DNA from: JBMNUM01 sp050946275 | GTDB lineage: Bacteria > Actinomycetota > Coriobacteriia > Coriobacteriales > CADBOM01 | DNA: 16,728 nt | Direction: 5' to 3' | NCBI GenBank assembly: GCA_050946275.1 | Contig: JBMNUM010000032.1 | Location: 1 to 16,728, forward strand | Part shown: piece after piece, positions 1 through 6,841 of the stretch | Layout: every line of letters starts with the position of its first letter | Position numbering within the stretch: the first letter of the stretch is position 1 | Translations under genes and position numbers: made by a program | Notes under the pieces: generated by a model | Told to the model about the DNA's origin: nothing | Databases searched by the model: none | The model's input: only the letters and a program-made list of their open reading frames with translations

Positions 1-60
1 GTATCGACAGTCCACCGGACTGTCGATCCTTCTCAGGTTCGAATCCTTGCGAGTTTAGGT
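1..60. other. Perfect hairpin followed by a T-loop-like sequence (possible tRNA fragment)
   Basis: Positions 3-13 and 17-27 form a perfect 11-bp stem with a 3-base loop. A T-arm-like GGTTCGAATCC follows at about 37-47. This resembles the 3' part of a tRNA, perhaps a class II tRNA with a long variable arm. However, the stem is longer than usual, the T-stem pairs imperfectly, no anticodon loop with a U33 equivalent is visible, and no CCA follows. The window edge cuts whatever lies upstream. It could be a tRNA 3' end, a decayed tRNA copy or an attachment-site remnant. Confidence 0.3.
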
Positions 61-98
61 CTCATGCAAGCATCCATGACTGAAACTAGCCAAAATAG

Positions 99-175
<77 letters not shown>

Positions 176-187
176 ACACTGGAGCAT

Positions 188-193
188 ATTATA
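188..193 (-). promoter_or_regulatory. -10 box of the tRNA-Arg promoter
   Basis: A perfect TATAAT on the minus strand lies 12 bases upstream of the tRNA 5' end, which suits a short tRNA leader. No good -35 hexamer is seen about 17 bases further upstream, so the call rests on the -10 and its position. Confidence 0.5.
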
Positions 194-273
194 TTTCATC
201 TACTAGCGCGTACTATAGTGTAATCTGCTATTCGTAGCCAAAGAGCCAGTCGGGGATGTGGGAAGGACCGGAA

Positions 274-1440
274 ATGGGATACAAGACGTTCGATTGCCCC
301 GTTTCCCGCATGTGTGGCGGATGCGAATGGCTCGCCGTCCCCTACCCCATCCAGCTCAAGCGCAAGCAAGAGCATATCCTCCGATGCTTCGCGGGTATGG
401 TCGAGGGCGTGGACGTGCGTCCGATTGCCGGGATGGATGACCCCAGGAGGTTCCGGAACAAGATCATCGTCACGTTCCGGCAATCCAAGAATGGATCCAT
501 ACGATATGGCCTGTATGCCCGGGGAAGCCATAGGATCGTCGAGCGCGATGATTGCCTCGTCGAGCATTCGTCGGCTGCCCCCATCCTCGAAACTATCTGT
601 CGTCTTGCGCGCAGCTTCAAACTCAAGCCCTATGACGAGAAGAGCGGCTCGGGTTTCCTCAGATACGCCCTCCTGCGAATCGCAGGCGCAACGGGTCAGG
701 TGCTCGTGTGCCTCGTGTGCACCGGAGATGAGATGCGCGGGTCCCGTGCATTCGTGAGAGAACTTCGGAAGGCGCATCCCGAAGTCGAGACGGTCGTGCT
801 GAACGTGAACGCGAGAAACACGAACGTCGTGCTCGGCGAGCATGAGCGGGTGCTCTACGGTCCCGGCTGGATCGAGGAGGAGATCCTCGGGTGTCGATTC
901 CGTATATCGGCCAGCTCGTTCTTTCAGGTCAATCCAATGCAGACCGAGATACTCTATGGATTCGCCATCGAATTGGCGGAGCTTACGGGAGCCGAGACCG
1001 TTCTCGACGCATACTGCGGAACGGGAACGATAGGATTGCTTGCAGCTCGACGAGCAAAGAAGCTCATCGGTGTCGAGGAAAACCGGCAGGCTGTGCGCGA
1101 TGCCCGAGCGAACGCCAAGCGCAACAAGATCGTCAATGCCGAGTTCGTGGCCGCAGACGCGGGCGAGCATCTCAGGAAGCTCGCGTCCGAGCGTGTTCCC
1201 CTCGATGTCGTTTTCATGGACCCGCCACGCAGCGGCTCTGACAGCCGCTTCATCGACTCGCTGCTTTCGGTTCGACCCAGGAGGATCGTCTATGTCTCCT
1301 GCAATCCCGAAACCCAAGCCCGGGACGTGCGGCAGCTCGTAGAAGGCGGCTACAGGATCGACGCTCTGCAACCCGTCGACATGTTCCCGCACTCGAAGCA
1401 TGTTGAGTGCGTGGCCTCGATGACACTGTCTAAACGATGA
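274..1440 (+). CDS. rlmD: 23S rRNA (uracil-C5)-methyltransferase, RlmD/RlmC (TrmA) family
   Basis: This is a SAM-dependent RNA 5-methyluridine methyltransferase acting on 23S rRNA in the cytoplasm. N-terminal cysteines C8, C14 and C17 plus C94 match the 4Fe-4S site of this family. The SAM loop DAYCGTGTIG is at residues 245-254, DPPRSG at 316-321, the SCNP motif with nucleophile C343 at 342-345, and HVE with the general base E378 near the end. ATG274 is preferred over ATG256 because GGAAGGA (261-267) sits 6 bases before it. At 388 residues it lacks the N-terminal TRAM domain usual in RlmD, so it resembles RlmC in length. The exact target uridine (747 or 1939 in E. coli numbering) is not decided by sequence. 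It opens a plus-strand block running to the sirtuin. Confidence 0.92.
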   Translation: MGYKTFDCPVSRMCGGCEWLAVPYPIQLKRKQEHILRCFAGMVEGVDVRPIAGMDDPRRFRNKIIVTFRQSKNGSIRYGLYARGSHRIVERDDCLVEHSSAAPILETICRLARSFKLKPYDEKSGSGFLRYALLRIAGATGQVLVCLVCTGDEMRGSRAFVRELRKAHPEVETVVLNVNARNTNVVLGEHERVLYGPGWIEEEILGCRFRISASSFFQVNPMQTEILYGFAIELAELTGAETVLDAYCGTGTIGLLAARRAKKLIGVEENRQAVRDARANAKRNKIVNAEFVAADAGEHLRKLASERVPLDVVFMDPPRSGSDSRFIDSLLSVRPRRIVYVSCNPETQARDVRQLVEGGYRIDALQPVDMFPHSKHVECVASMTLSKR

Positions 1441-1464
1441 CCGAGCATTTCGTTTGGATTGTTT

Positions 1465-2196
1465 ATGCCGGGCGGTGAGAATCAGGTGAACATGTCAAGC
1501 CAGGGCCATAGAACCGCTTTCGCATTGAACATCGCGATTCTCGTGCTCGTGGTGTTCTCGGTTGGCTGGATGCTGAGCGGTATCAACGCGGGCGTTCTTT
1601 CAACCGGACGCCTCGAGGCATTCAAGTACTTCACCATCGACTCGAATGTCCTCATGGGCATCTGCGCCCTCATAGCCGCGATCGAGCATCGCAAGGTGCT
1701 CGATGGCCGTATGAAAGAGCTCTCGAAGCCATGCCTCGTCCTTCAGCTCGTCGGTGCAACCGGAGTCACGTTGACGATGCTCATCACCGTGTTCTTCCTC
1801 GCCCCGACTGCTGCGGCGACGTACGGCATACTCCCGCTATTCGCCTACAGCAATTTCTTCCTCCATCTCGTCAATCCCATCTTGAGCATCGTCACCTTCG
1901 TGCATTTCGAGAAAACGCGCAGGATCCGTGCGGTGCACACCCTCACGGGAATCGCGCCCATGCTGATCTACGCGGTTTTCTACGTCTCGATTACGCTTTT
2001 GCATACGGTCAATGGCGTCATAGAACCCGGGTATGATTGGTATGGCTTCTTCTTCGCGGGGATCCGCAGTGTCGTGGTCGTCGTCCCCGTGATAGTTTTG
2101 ATCGCCTACGCCATAAGCCATGTGCTCTGGAGGCTGAACAGGAGAAAGGCTCGGGAATCCACGGATTCCCATGCGCTCCATCTTAGAGAGGATTGA
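1465..2196 (+). CDS. Six-helix integral membrane protein, family uncertain
   Basis: The protein has about 243 residues and six hydrophobic segments, near residues 18-38, 52-74, 90-114, 121-147, 158-180 and 193-222, with a basic cytoplasm-type C-terminus rich in Arg and Lys. Conserved-looking pieces are YFTIDSN before helix 2 and NFFLHLVNP in helix 4. These recall the Pr6Pr or FAR-17a/AIG1-like group of six-helix proteins, but the match is from memory and weak. No catalytic motif is certain. The start is ambiguous: TTG1459, ATG1465, GTG1486 (GGTGAG 6 bases before it) and ATG1492 are all in frame, and none has a strong ribosome site. It ends 3 bases before the macrodomain gene, whose ribosome site overlaps this gene's end, so the two are probably co-transcribed. 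Its role with the ADP-ribosylation genes is unknown. Confidence 0.85.
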   Translation: MPGGENQVNMSSQGHRTAFALNIAILVLVVFSVGWMLSGINAGVLSTGRLEAFKYFTIDSNVLMGICALIAAIEHRKVLDGRMKELSKPCLVLQLVGATGVTLTMLITVFFLAPTAAATYGILPLFAYSNFFLHLVNPILSIVTFVHFEKTRRIRAVHTLTGIAPMLIYAVFYVSITLLHTVNGVIEPGYDWYGFFFAGIRSVVVVVPVIVLIAYAISHVLWRLNRRKARESTDSHALHLRED

Positions 2197-2199
2197 TCC

Positions 2200-3021
2200 A
2201 TGAATCAGGAGCAGAGGCTCGATTTCCTCCTCGAGAAGCTAATCGGCGAATCGGATGTTCACATCGCCGCGCGGCCGCAGACGCTCGAGGAGAAGCGCGA
2301 TCTCCTGCGAGCACTGATGAACGTCCGCCCGCCGAGGCCGATAGACGATGCCGTGCTCGAGGTTCAAGACGAATACCTGCGCGAGCGTGCCGTCGAGAAG
2401 GGCGTCGTTTCACTTGCGGGCATTCCCGTCATCGCCGACAGGGGCAGCGATTGCGAGTTCGGCGACGCCATATCCATCTGGCAGGGCGACATCACGAGAC
2501 TCTCGTGTGACGCGATCGTCAATGCCGCCAACTCGCAGATGCTCGGGTGCTTCACTCCCCTGCACTCGTGTATCGATAACTTCATCCACACGTATGCGGG
2601 CATCCAGCTTCGCCTCGAGTGCAACAGGCGCATGAACGAGCTGCGAGCCATCCACGGAGAGGAGTACGAGCAGCCGACGGCGGTGCCCATGCTCACCGAG
2701 GCCTACAACCTTCCCTCGCGCAAGGTGGTCCACATAGTGGGTCCCATAGTCCACCCAATGCTCTCCGAGGAGCACGAGCGGCAGCTGCGCGATTGCTATA
2801 CACGCACGCTCGACCTATGCACCGGAGAGGATCTCCGAAGCGTCGCGTTCTGCTGCATTTCGACGGGCGTGTTCCGCTTTCCGCCTAGGAGGGCGTCCGA
2901 GATAGCCATCGAAGCGGTAACATGGTGGCTTGGCAACCATCCCGATCAGGTCGACCGGGTGATTTTCAACGTGTTCAAGGACGAGGATAGGATTCTATAT
3001 GAGCGGGCACTCTGTAAGTGA
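2200..3021 (+). CDS. Zn-dependent macrodomain protein, protein-ADP-ribose hydrolase
   Basis: The product is predicted to remove ADP-ribose from modified protein side chains. An N-terminal helical extension (about residues 1-75) precedes a macrodomain with QGDIT at 95-99, NAAN at 108-111, and the phosphate-loop-like STGVFRFP at 221-228. Between them, GCFTPLHSCIDNFIH at 116-130 is the signature of the zinc-containing macrodomains found beside class M sirtuins. C117, H122 and C124 fit the zinc ligands described for that group. The length, 273 residues, is usual for it. AGAGAGGAT upstream overlaps the end of the membrane-protein gene, and its own end overlaps the sirtuin start by 23 bases, indicating translational coupling. 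The biological substrate is not apparent, because the lipoyl carrier partner known from other operons is not in this window. Confidence 0.92.
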   Translation: MNQEQRLDFLLEKLIGESDVHIAARPQTLEEKRDLLRALMNVRPPRPIDDAVLEVQDEYLRERAVEKGVVSLAGIPVIADRGSDCEFGDAISIWQGDITRLSCDAIVNAANSQMLGCFTPLHSCIDNFIHTYAGIQLRLECNRRMNELRAIHGEEYEQPTAVPMLTEAYNLPSRKVVHIVGPIVHPMLSEEHERQLRDCYTRTLDLCTGEDLRSVAFCCISTGVFRFPPRRASEIAIEAVTWWLGNHPDQVDRVIFNVFKDEDRILYERALCK

Positions 3022-4009
3022 GACGAGCGAAGAGCGTTTTGATGGATACCGGGAGACGATCAACAGCGGCCTGGGAGCCGTTCGTGAGCTGAGCAGGGAT
3101 TTCTCGCTGGGCATAGGGAGCCCGGTCAGGCAGATCAAGCGGCTGCGCAAGGAGATCGACGAGGCGGATGCCATCGTCATCGGCGGCGGCGCGGGACTCT
3201 CCACCTCTGCGGGCCTCTCGTATGCAGGCGCGCGCTACAGCGATTATTTCACCGATTTCGCGAGGGAATTCGGTATCCACGATATGTATTCGGGCGGCTT
3301 CCACCGTTTTCCCGACGAGGAGACCTACTGGGCCTGGTGGAGTAGGAGCATCTACTGCAACCGCTACGTCGATCCGCCGAAGCCCGTGTACAACAGGCTG
3401 CGAGAGCTCGTCGACGATAAGGATTATTTCGTCGTTACCACAAACGTCGACCACCAGTTCCAGCGCGCTGGCTTCGACAAGAGCCGGCTGTTCTACACGC
3501 AGGGCGATTTCGGCGTGTTCCAGAGCCGGTATGGGGCGGGTTTGCCAACCGTCGATAACGAGGATGCGATCCTCCAGATGGTGGAGGCGCAGGGTTTCGT
3601 CAAGGATGACGACGGGGTCTACCGCATGCCCGAGGACAAGAACGTCGCCATGCGCGTTCCCACCGAGCTCATCCCCCGCCACCCCGAGGACGGCGGGGAG
3701 GTCGTGCCGCACCTGCGTTCAGATGATACGTTCGTCGAGAACGACGGCTGGAAGCAGGCGTCCCACGCATATGGCATGTTCCTCCGCGAGCATGAGGGCA
3801 AGCACATCCTCTTCTGGGAGATTGGCGTGGGAGACAACACGCCGGTTATCATCAAGTACCCGTTCTGGCAGATGACCCGTGATAACCCGAATGCCTTCTA
3901 CGCATGCGTGAACCGCGAGCAGGCGTTTTGCCCGGTCGATATCGAGGAGCGCTCGGCATGCATCATCGGCGATGCCGGCGAGCTCTTCAATCGTCTGCTG
4001 ACGCTCTAG
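2999..4009 (+). CDS. Class M sirtuin (SirTM), NAD-dependent protein ADP-ribosyltransferase
   Basis: The product is a sirtuin-fold enzyme expected to transfer ADP-ribose from NAD to protein rather than to deacylate. GGGAGLSTSAG at residues 62-72 is the NAD-binding loop, DMYSGGFHRF at 95-104 is typical of SirTM, and TTNVDHQF at 147-154 matches the catalytic TQN-x-D region (N149, D151). Where deacylating sirtuins have the catalytic His of the HG motif, this protein has Gln168 in FYTQGDFG, as in the described SirTM enzymes. The four-cysteine zinc module of classic sirtuins is not evident. The length, 336 residues, is a little longer than usual. ATG2999 lies inside the macrodomain gene and AGGA precedes it by 6 bases. 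The gene ends 2 bases from the stop of the opposite-strand hydrolase, with no terminator between them. Confidence 0.93.
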   Translation: MSGHSVSETSEERFDGYRETINSGLGAVRELSRDFSLGIGSPVRQIKRLRKEIDEADAIVIGGGAGLSTSAGLSYAGARYSDYFTDFAREFGIHDMYSGGFHRFPDEETYWAWWSRSIYCNRYVDPPKPVYNRLRELVDDKDYFVVTTNVDHQFQRAGFDKSRLFYTQGDFGVFQSRYGAGLPTVDNEDAILQMVEAQGFVKDDDGVYRMPEDKNVAMRVPTELIPRHPEDGGEVVPHLRSDDTFVENDGWKQASHAYGMFLREHEGKHILFWEIGVGDNTPVIIKYPFWQMTRDNPNAFYACVNREQAFCPVDIEERSACIIGDAGELFNRLLTL

Positions 4010-4011
4010 GC

Positions 4012-4728
4012 CTAAGCGGAGATTCCCTCGAGAAACCTGTCGACAGCCTTGTTGAAGGCGGCCGGTCGGGCCGCCGCGATGAAGTGGTCGCCTTCCAAGA
4101 TCTCGAGCGTCGCGTTCGGCAGGCTCTCGTATATGAGGCGGGTGTGATCGTCGGCGATCATGTCATCCGTTCCGGCGATGACGAGCGTCGGCATGGTCAG
4201 GCCATTGAGCATCTCGGGCGTGAGGTTCGGCTCGAAGATCATCAGCTCGAGCAGCTCCTTGTTCTCCGCGGCTGACTGGGATTTGTTGCTGCCGAAAGTA
4301 GCTAGCCAATGGCTGATCGTCAGGGAAATCCTCACCTTCGTCTTGAGCCCCTTGAAATTGAGGTTGCCGCCGTTGAGGATGAGTGCATCCGCCATCTCGG
4401 GGTGTTCGAGCGCGAACGACATCGCGATGTTGGCACCGTCTGAGAAGCCCAGAATCGTCGCGTGAGACAATTTCAGCGACTTCATGAATCCATACAGGTC
4501 ATCGGCGAATTGCGCGATAGAGAGCGGCTCATCGCCTCTCGGGCTATCGCCGTGCCCGCGCGTGTCGAGCGCTATGACGCGGAAGCGCTTCGAGAAGTGG
4601 TCGATTTGATTGTTGAAGTAGCGATGGTCCTCGCCGTTGCCGTGAAGGAGGATCATCGGATCGCCTGAGCCGGCTTCCTCATAGTGCAGCTCGATGTCCA
4701 TGAGGCCATCTTCCACCGTGCTCTCCAT
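4012..4728 (-). CDS. Alpha/beta-fold hydrolase
   Basis: This is a complete single-domain alpha/beta hydrolase of 238 residues. The oxyanion region LLHGNGED starts near residue 28, followed by DTRGHGDS at 55-62 and the nucleophile elbow GFSDG at 94-98 with Ser96. The likely acid is D188 or D189 in AGTDD, and H215 in EGDHF completes the triad. Similar proteins are esterases, lactonases or thioesterases, and the substrate cannot be read from motifs. There is no signal peptide, so it should be cytoplasmic. ATG4728 is chosen because GGGGAGGA lies just upstream. A much longer reading in this frame only runs antisense through the neighbouring flavoenzyme gene. It is divergent from the tandem OYE pair and shares its 132-bp promoter region, which suggests joint regulation and a role in the same pathway. 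Confidence 0.9.
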   Translation of the reverse strand: MESTVEDGLMDIELHYEEAGSGDPMILLHGNGEDHRYFNNQIDHFSKRFRVIALDTRGHGDSPRGDEPLSIAQFADDLYGFMKSLKLSHATILGFSDGANIAMSFALEHPEMADALILNGGNLNFKGLKTKVRISLTISHWLATFGSNKSQSAAENKELLELMIFEPNLTPEMLNGLTMPTLVIAGTDDMIADDHTRLIYESLPNATLEILEGDHFIAAARPAAFNKAVDRFLEGISA

Positions 4729-4757
4729 GATCGTCCTCCCCTGTTGGCAAAATATTG

Positions 4758-4774
4758 ATTTCACTATTTGAAAT
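4758..4774. promoter_or_regulatory. 17-bp palindrome between divergent genes, candidate operator
   Basis: ATTTCA-CTATT-TGAAAT is a perfect 6-bp inverted repeat with a 5-base spacer in the AT-rich middle of the hydrolase/OYE intergenic region. Its centre lies near -68 relative to the start site predicted from the TATAAT at 4822, a position typical of activator sites. It could also act on the hydrolase promoter. No regulator gene is in the window. Confidence 0.45.
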
Positions 4775-4821
4775 GTAGTTGGATTATCCCCCTCACCGCA
4801 GAGTTTACCAACTCCGTACCC

Positions 4822-4827
4822 TATAAT
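4822..4827 (+). promoter_or_regulatory. -10 box upstream of the tandem OYE genes
   Basis: A perfect TATAAT lies 33 bases before ATG4861, implying a leader of about 27 bases. The -35 region (around 4799-4804) reads CAGAGT, which is poor and suggests dependence on an activator, possibly bound at the upstream palindrome. Confidence 0.55.
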
Positions 4828-4860
4828 TCTCACCAAGTGCGTTTGAGGAAGGAGAGCTGT

Positions 4861-6810
4861 ATGGAGAACCAGTATTATCCGCATCTCGCAGAGCCGATAA
4901 CGATCAGAGGGGTCACCTTCAAGAACAGGATATTCGGTGCTCCCATGTCGAATCCCGAGATGGATGCGGATTCCTGCATGCGCCAGGAAGATGTTGCGTT
5001 CCACGAGAACCGTGCATCGGGCGGCATCGCCAGCGTGTGCATCGGTCTTGGAATCGTAGACCCGGTCGGACGTACGCACACCAAGGAGGTCAAGCTCTAC
5101 GACGTGATGTCGCTGCCCTCGTTGCGTGAAGCGGCGAACGCAATGCACCGCCACAATTGCAAGGCGGTCATGGAGCTCGCGCATGGCGGCAAGTACGCCA
5201 ACGCCCGTGGCCACGGAGCGGCCGATGGCATGGCGATCGGACCCAACGACGAGATCAACGGCGATGGCAACCCGGTTCGCGCGATGACCGAGGAGGATAT
5301 CTATCGCGTCGCCGACGCATTCGCATCGGGTGCCAAGCTCGCCGTCGAGGCTGGATTCGACATGATCCTCATCCATGGCGGACACGGATGGCTGCTCGGC
5401 CAGTTCGCTTCCTCGAGCATGAACCACCGTACCGACGATTGGGGTGGACCCATCGAGAACCGCATGAGATTCCCCCTCCTCGTCATCGACAAGGTCCGCG
5501 AGGCCATCGGTCCCCGCGTCCCCATCGAGTACCGCATGAGCGGAACCGAGTACTTCGAGGGCGGCTACGGACTCGAGGAGGGTATCGAGCAGGCCAAGAT
5601 CCTCGATGAGCACGGCAAGATCGACATCCTGCACGTCTCGGCCGGCATTCACGAAGACCTCGAGGTGTTCACGCTCACGCATCCCTCGATGTTCGTCGAC
5701 CATGGTTGCAACGTGTTCCTCGCCGAGGCGATCAAGAAGGTCGTCAAGACGCCGGTTGCCACGCTCGGCGGACTCAACGATCCGGACCAGATGGAGGAAA
5801 TCATCGCATCTGGCAAGGCCGACATCGTCGAGCTCGCGCGTCAGTCCATCTGCGACCCGCATTTCGCCGAGAAGGCCTTCTCCGGCAACGCCGACGACAT
5901 CACGCGTTGCTGCCGCTGCTACACCTGCTTCTACAACTATCTGTCCAACCGCACGTTCTGCTGCGCGTTCAATCCCTATGTCGGAACCGAGCTCAGGCAC
6001 TTCAACGGCTTCCCCGAGACGAAGCCTAAGAAGGTCGTCGTCGTGGGCGGTGGCCCCGGTGGCATGGAGTCGGCTCTCACGGCGGCACAGCGCGGCCACG
6101 ACGTCACCTTGTACGAGAAGAACGACGAGCTCGGCGGCGCTCTCCTCGCAGAGAAGCATATCCCCTTCAAGCAGGATATGTTCAACTACGTGAAGGTTAT
6201 GGAGCGCAGGCTCGAGCGCGAGGGCGTGAAGGTCGTCACCGGCAAGGCCGTCACTGCAGAGGAGGTTGCAGCGGAGAATGCCGATGTCGTTATCTGCGCA
6301 ATCGGGGCAAAACCGCTCGTTCCGCCCATCCCGGGCATCGACAAGCCGATCGTCGCGGGTCTCGACGCGCTTCACGTCGCCCCTCCGGCAGTTGGAGACA
6401 GGGTCGTGATACTCGGTGCCGGACTCGTCGGCAGCGAGGCGGCTATCTACCTCAACGGACTCGGCAAGGACGTCACGCTCGTCGAGATGAAGGATGACTG
6501 GGCGGCCGACGCGTACTGGATGCACAAGAACGCGATGATTCGCGCGATGCGGGGCACAGACATCAAGATCCACGTGAAGACGGCTGCCAAGGAGATCAAG
6601 GACGATGGCCTGCTGTGCGACGGCCCCGACGGAGAGGTGTTCTTCGAGGCCGACACCATCCTTCTCGCAGCGGGCATGAAGGTCGATCAGGAGCTCGCCA
6701 ACTCCTTCTTCAACACGGCGCCGCGCGTGTTCCAGACTGGCGACTGCATCAAACCCGGAAAGGTCGTCGATGCTACGCAGATCGGCCACTTCAGGGCGCT
6801 TGATATCTAG
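4861..6810 (+). CDS. OYE-family FMN/FAD/4Fe-4S oxidoreductase (2-enoate or dienoyl-CoA reductase type), copy 1
   Basis: The 649-residue enzyme has the layout of E. coli FadH, BaiCD and 2-enoate reductases, which reduce activated C=C bonds with NAD(P)H. Residues 1-345 form an FMN-binding TIM barrel. C350, C353, C356 and C368 (C-x2-C-x2-C-x11-C, before NP) bind a 4Fe-4S cluster. GGGPGG at 396-401 begins the FAD domain, and GAGLVG marks a second dinucleotide fold. In the active-site strand HGGHGWLLGQF (172-182) residue 177 is Trp, where FadH has its proton-donor Tyr166. AAGGAG at 4849-4854 fixes the start at ATG4861, not an earlier in-frame ATG. It is followed after 31 bases by a close paralogue. 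A cytoplasmic electron-transfer reductase is clear, but the substrate is unknown. Confidence 0.93.
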   Translation: MENQYYPHLAEPITIRGVTFKNRIFGAPMSNPEMDADSCMRQEDVAFHENRASGGIASVCIGLGIVDPVGRTHTKEVKLYDVMSLPSLREAANAMHRHNCKAVMELAHGGKYANARGHGAADGMAIGPNDEINGDGNPVRAMTEEDIYRVADAFASGAKLAVEAGFDMILIHGGHGWLLGQFASSSMNHRTDDWGGPIENRMRFPLLVIDKVREAIGPRVPIEYRMSGTEYFEGGYGLEEGIEQAKILDEHGKIDILHVSAGIHEDLEVFTLTHPSMFVDHGCNVFLAEAIKKVVKTPVATLGGLNDPDQMEEIIASGKADIVELARQSICDPHFAEKAFSGNADDITRCCRCYTCFYNYLSNRTFCCAFNPYVGTELRHFNGFPETKPKKVVVVGGGPGGMESALTAAQRGHDVTLYEKNDELGGALLAEKHIPFKQDMFNYVKVMERRLEREGVKVVTGKAVTAEEVAAENADVVICAIGAKPLVPPIPGIDKPIVAGLDALHVAPPAVGDRVVILGAGLVGSEAAIYLNGLGKDVTLVEMKDDWAADAYWMHKNAMIRAMRGTDIKIHVKTAAKEIKDDGLLCDGPDGEVFFEADTILLAAGMKVDQELANSFFNTAPRVFQTGDCIKPGKVVDATQIGHFRALDI

Positions 6811-6841
6811 AGGCGATAGGAACAGGAGAGGAGCACTTCAC

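Noticed and set aside
196..1401. 401-residue minus-strand open frame antisense to the rRNA methyltransferase
   Set aside because: No motif or ribosome site; it mirrors the codon bias of a clearly functional methyltransferase gene.
2975..3712. 245-residue minus-strand open frame antisense to the sirtuin
   Set aside because: The sirtuin frame carries all family motifs; the antisense frame shows none.
4729..6789. Long minus-strand open frame continuing upstream of the hydrolase, antisense to the first OYE gene
   Set aside because: A strong ribosome site sets the hydrolase start at 4728. The upstream part has low-complexity Asp/Glu/Val/Leu/Arg composition with no motifs and is a mirror of the C/G-ending codons of the real gene.
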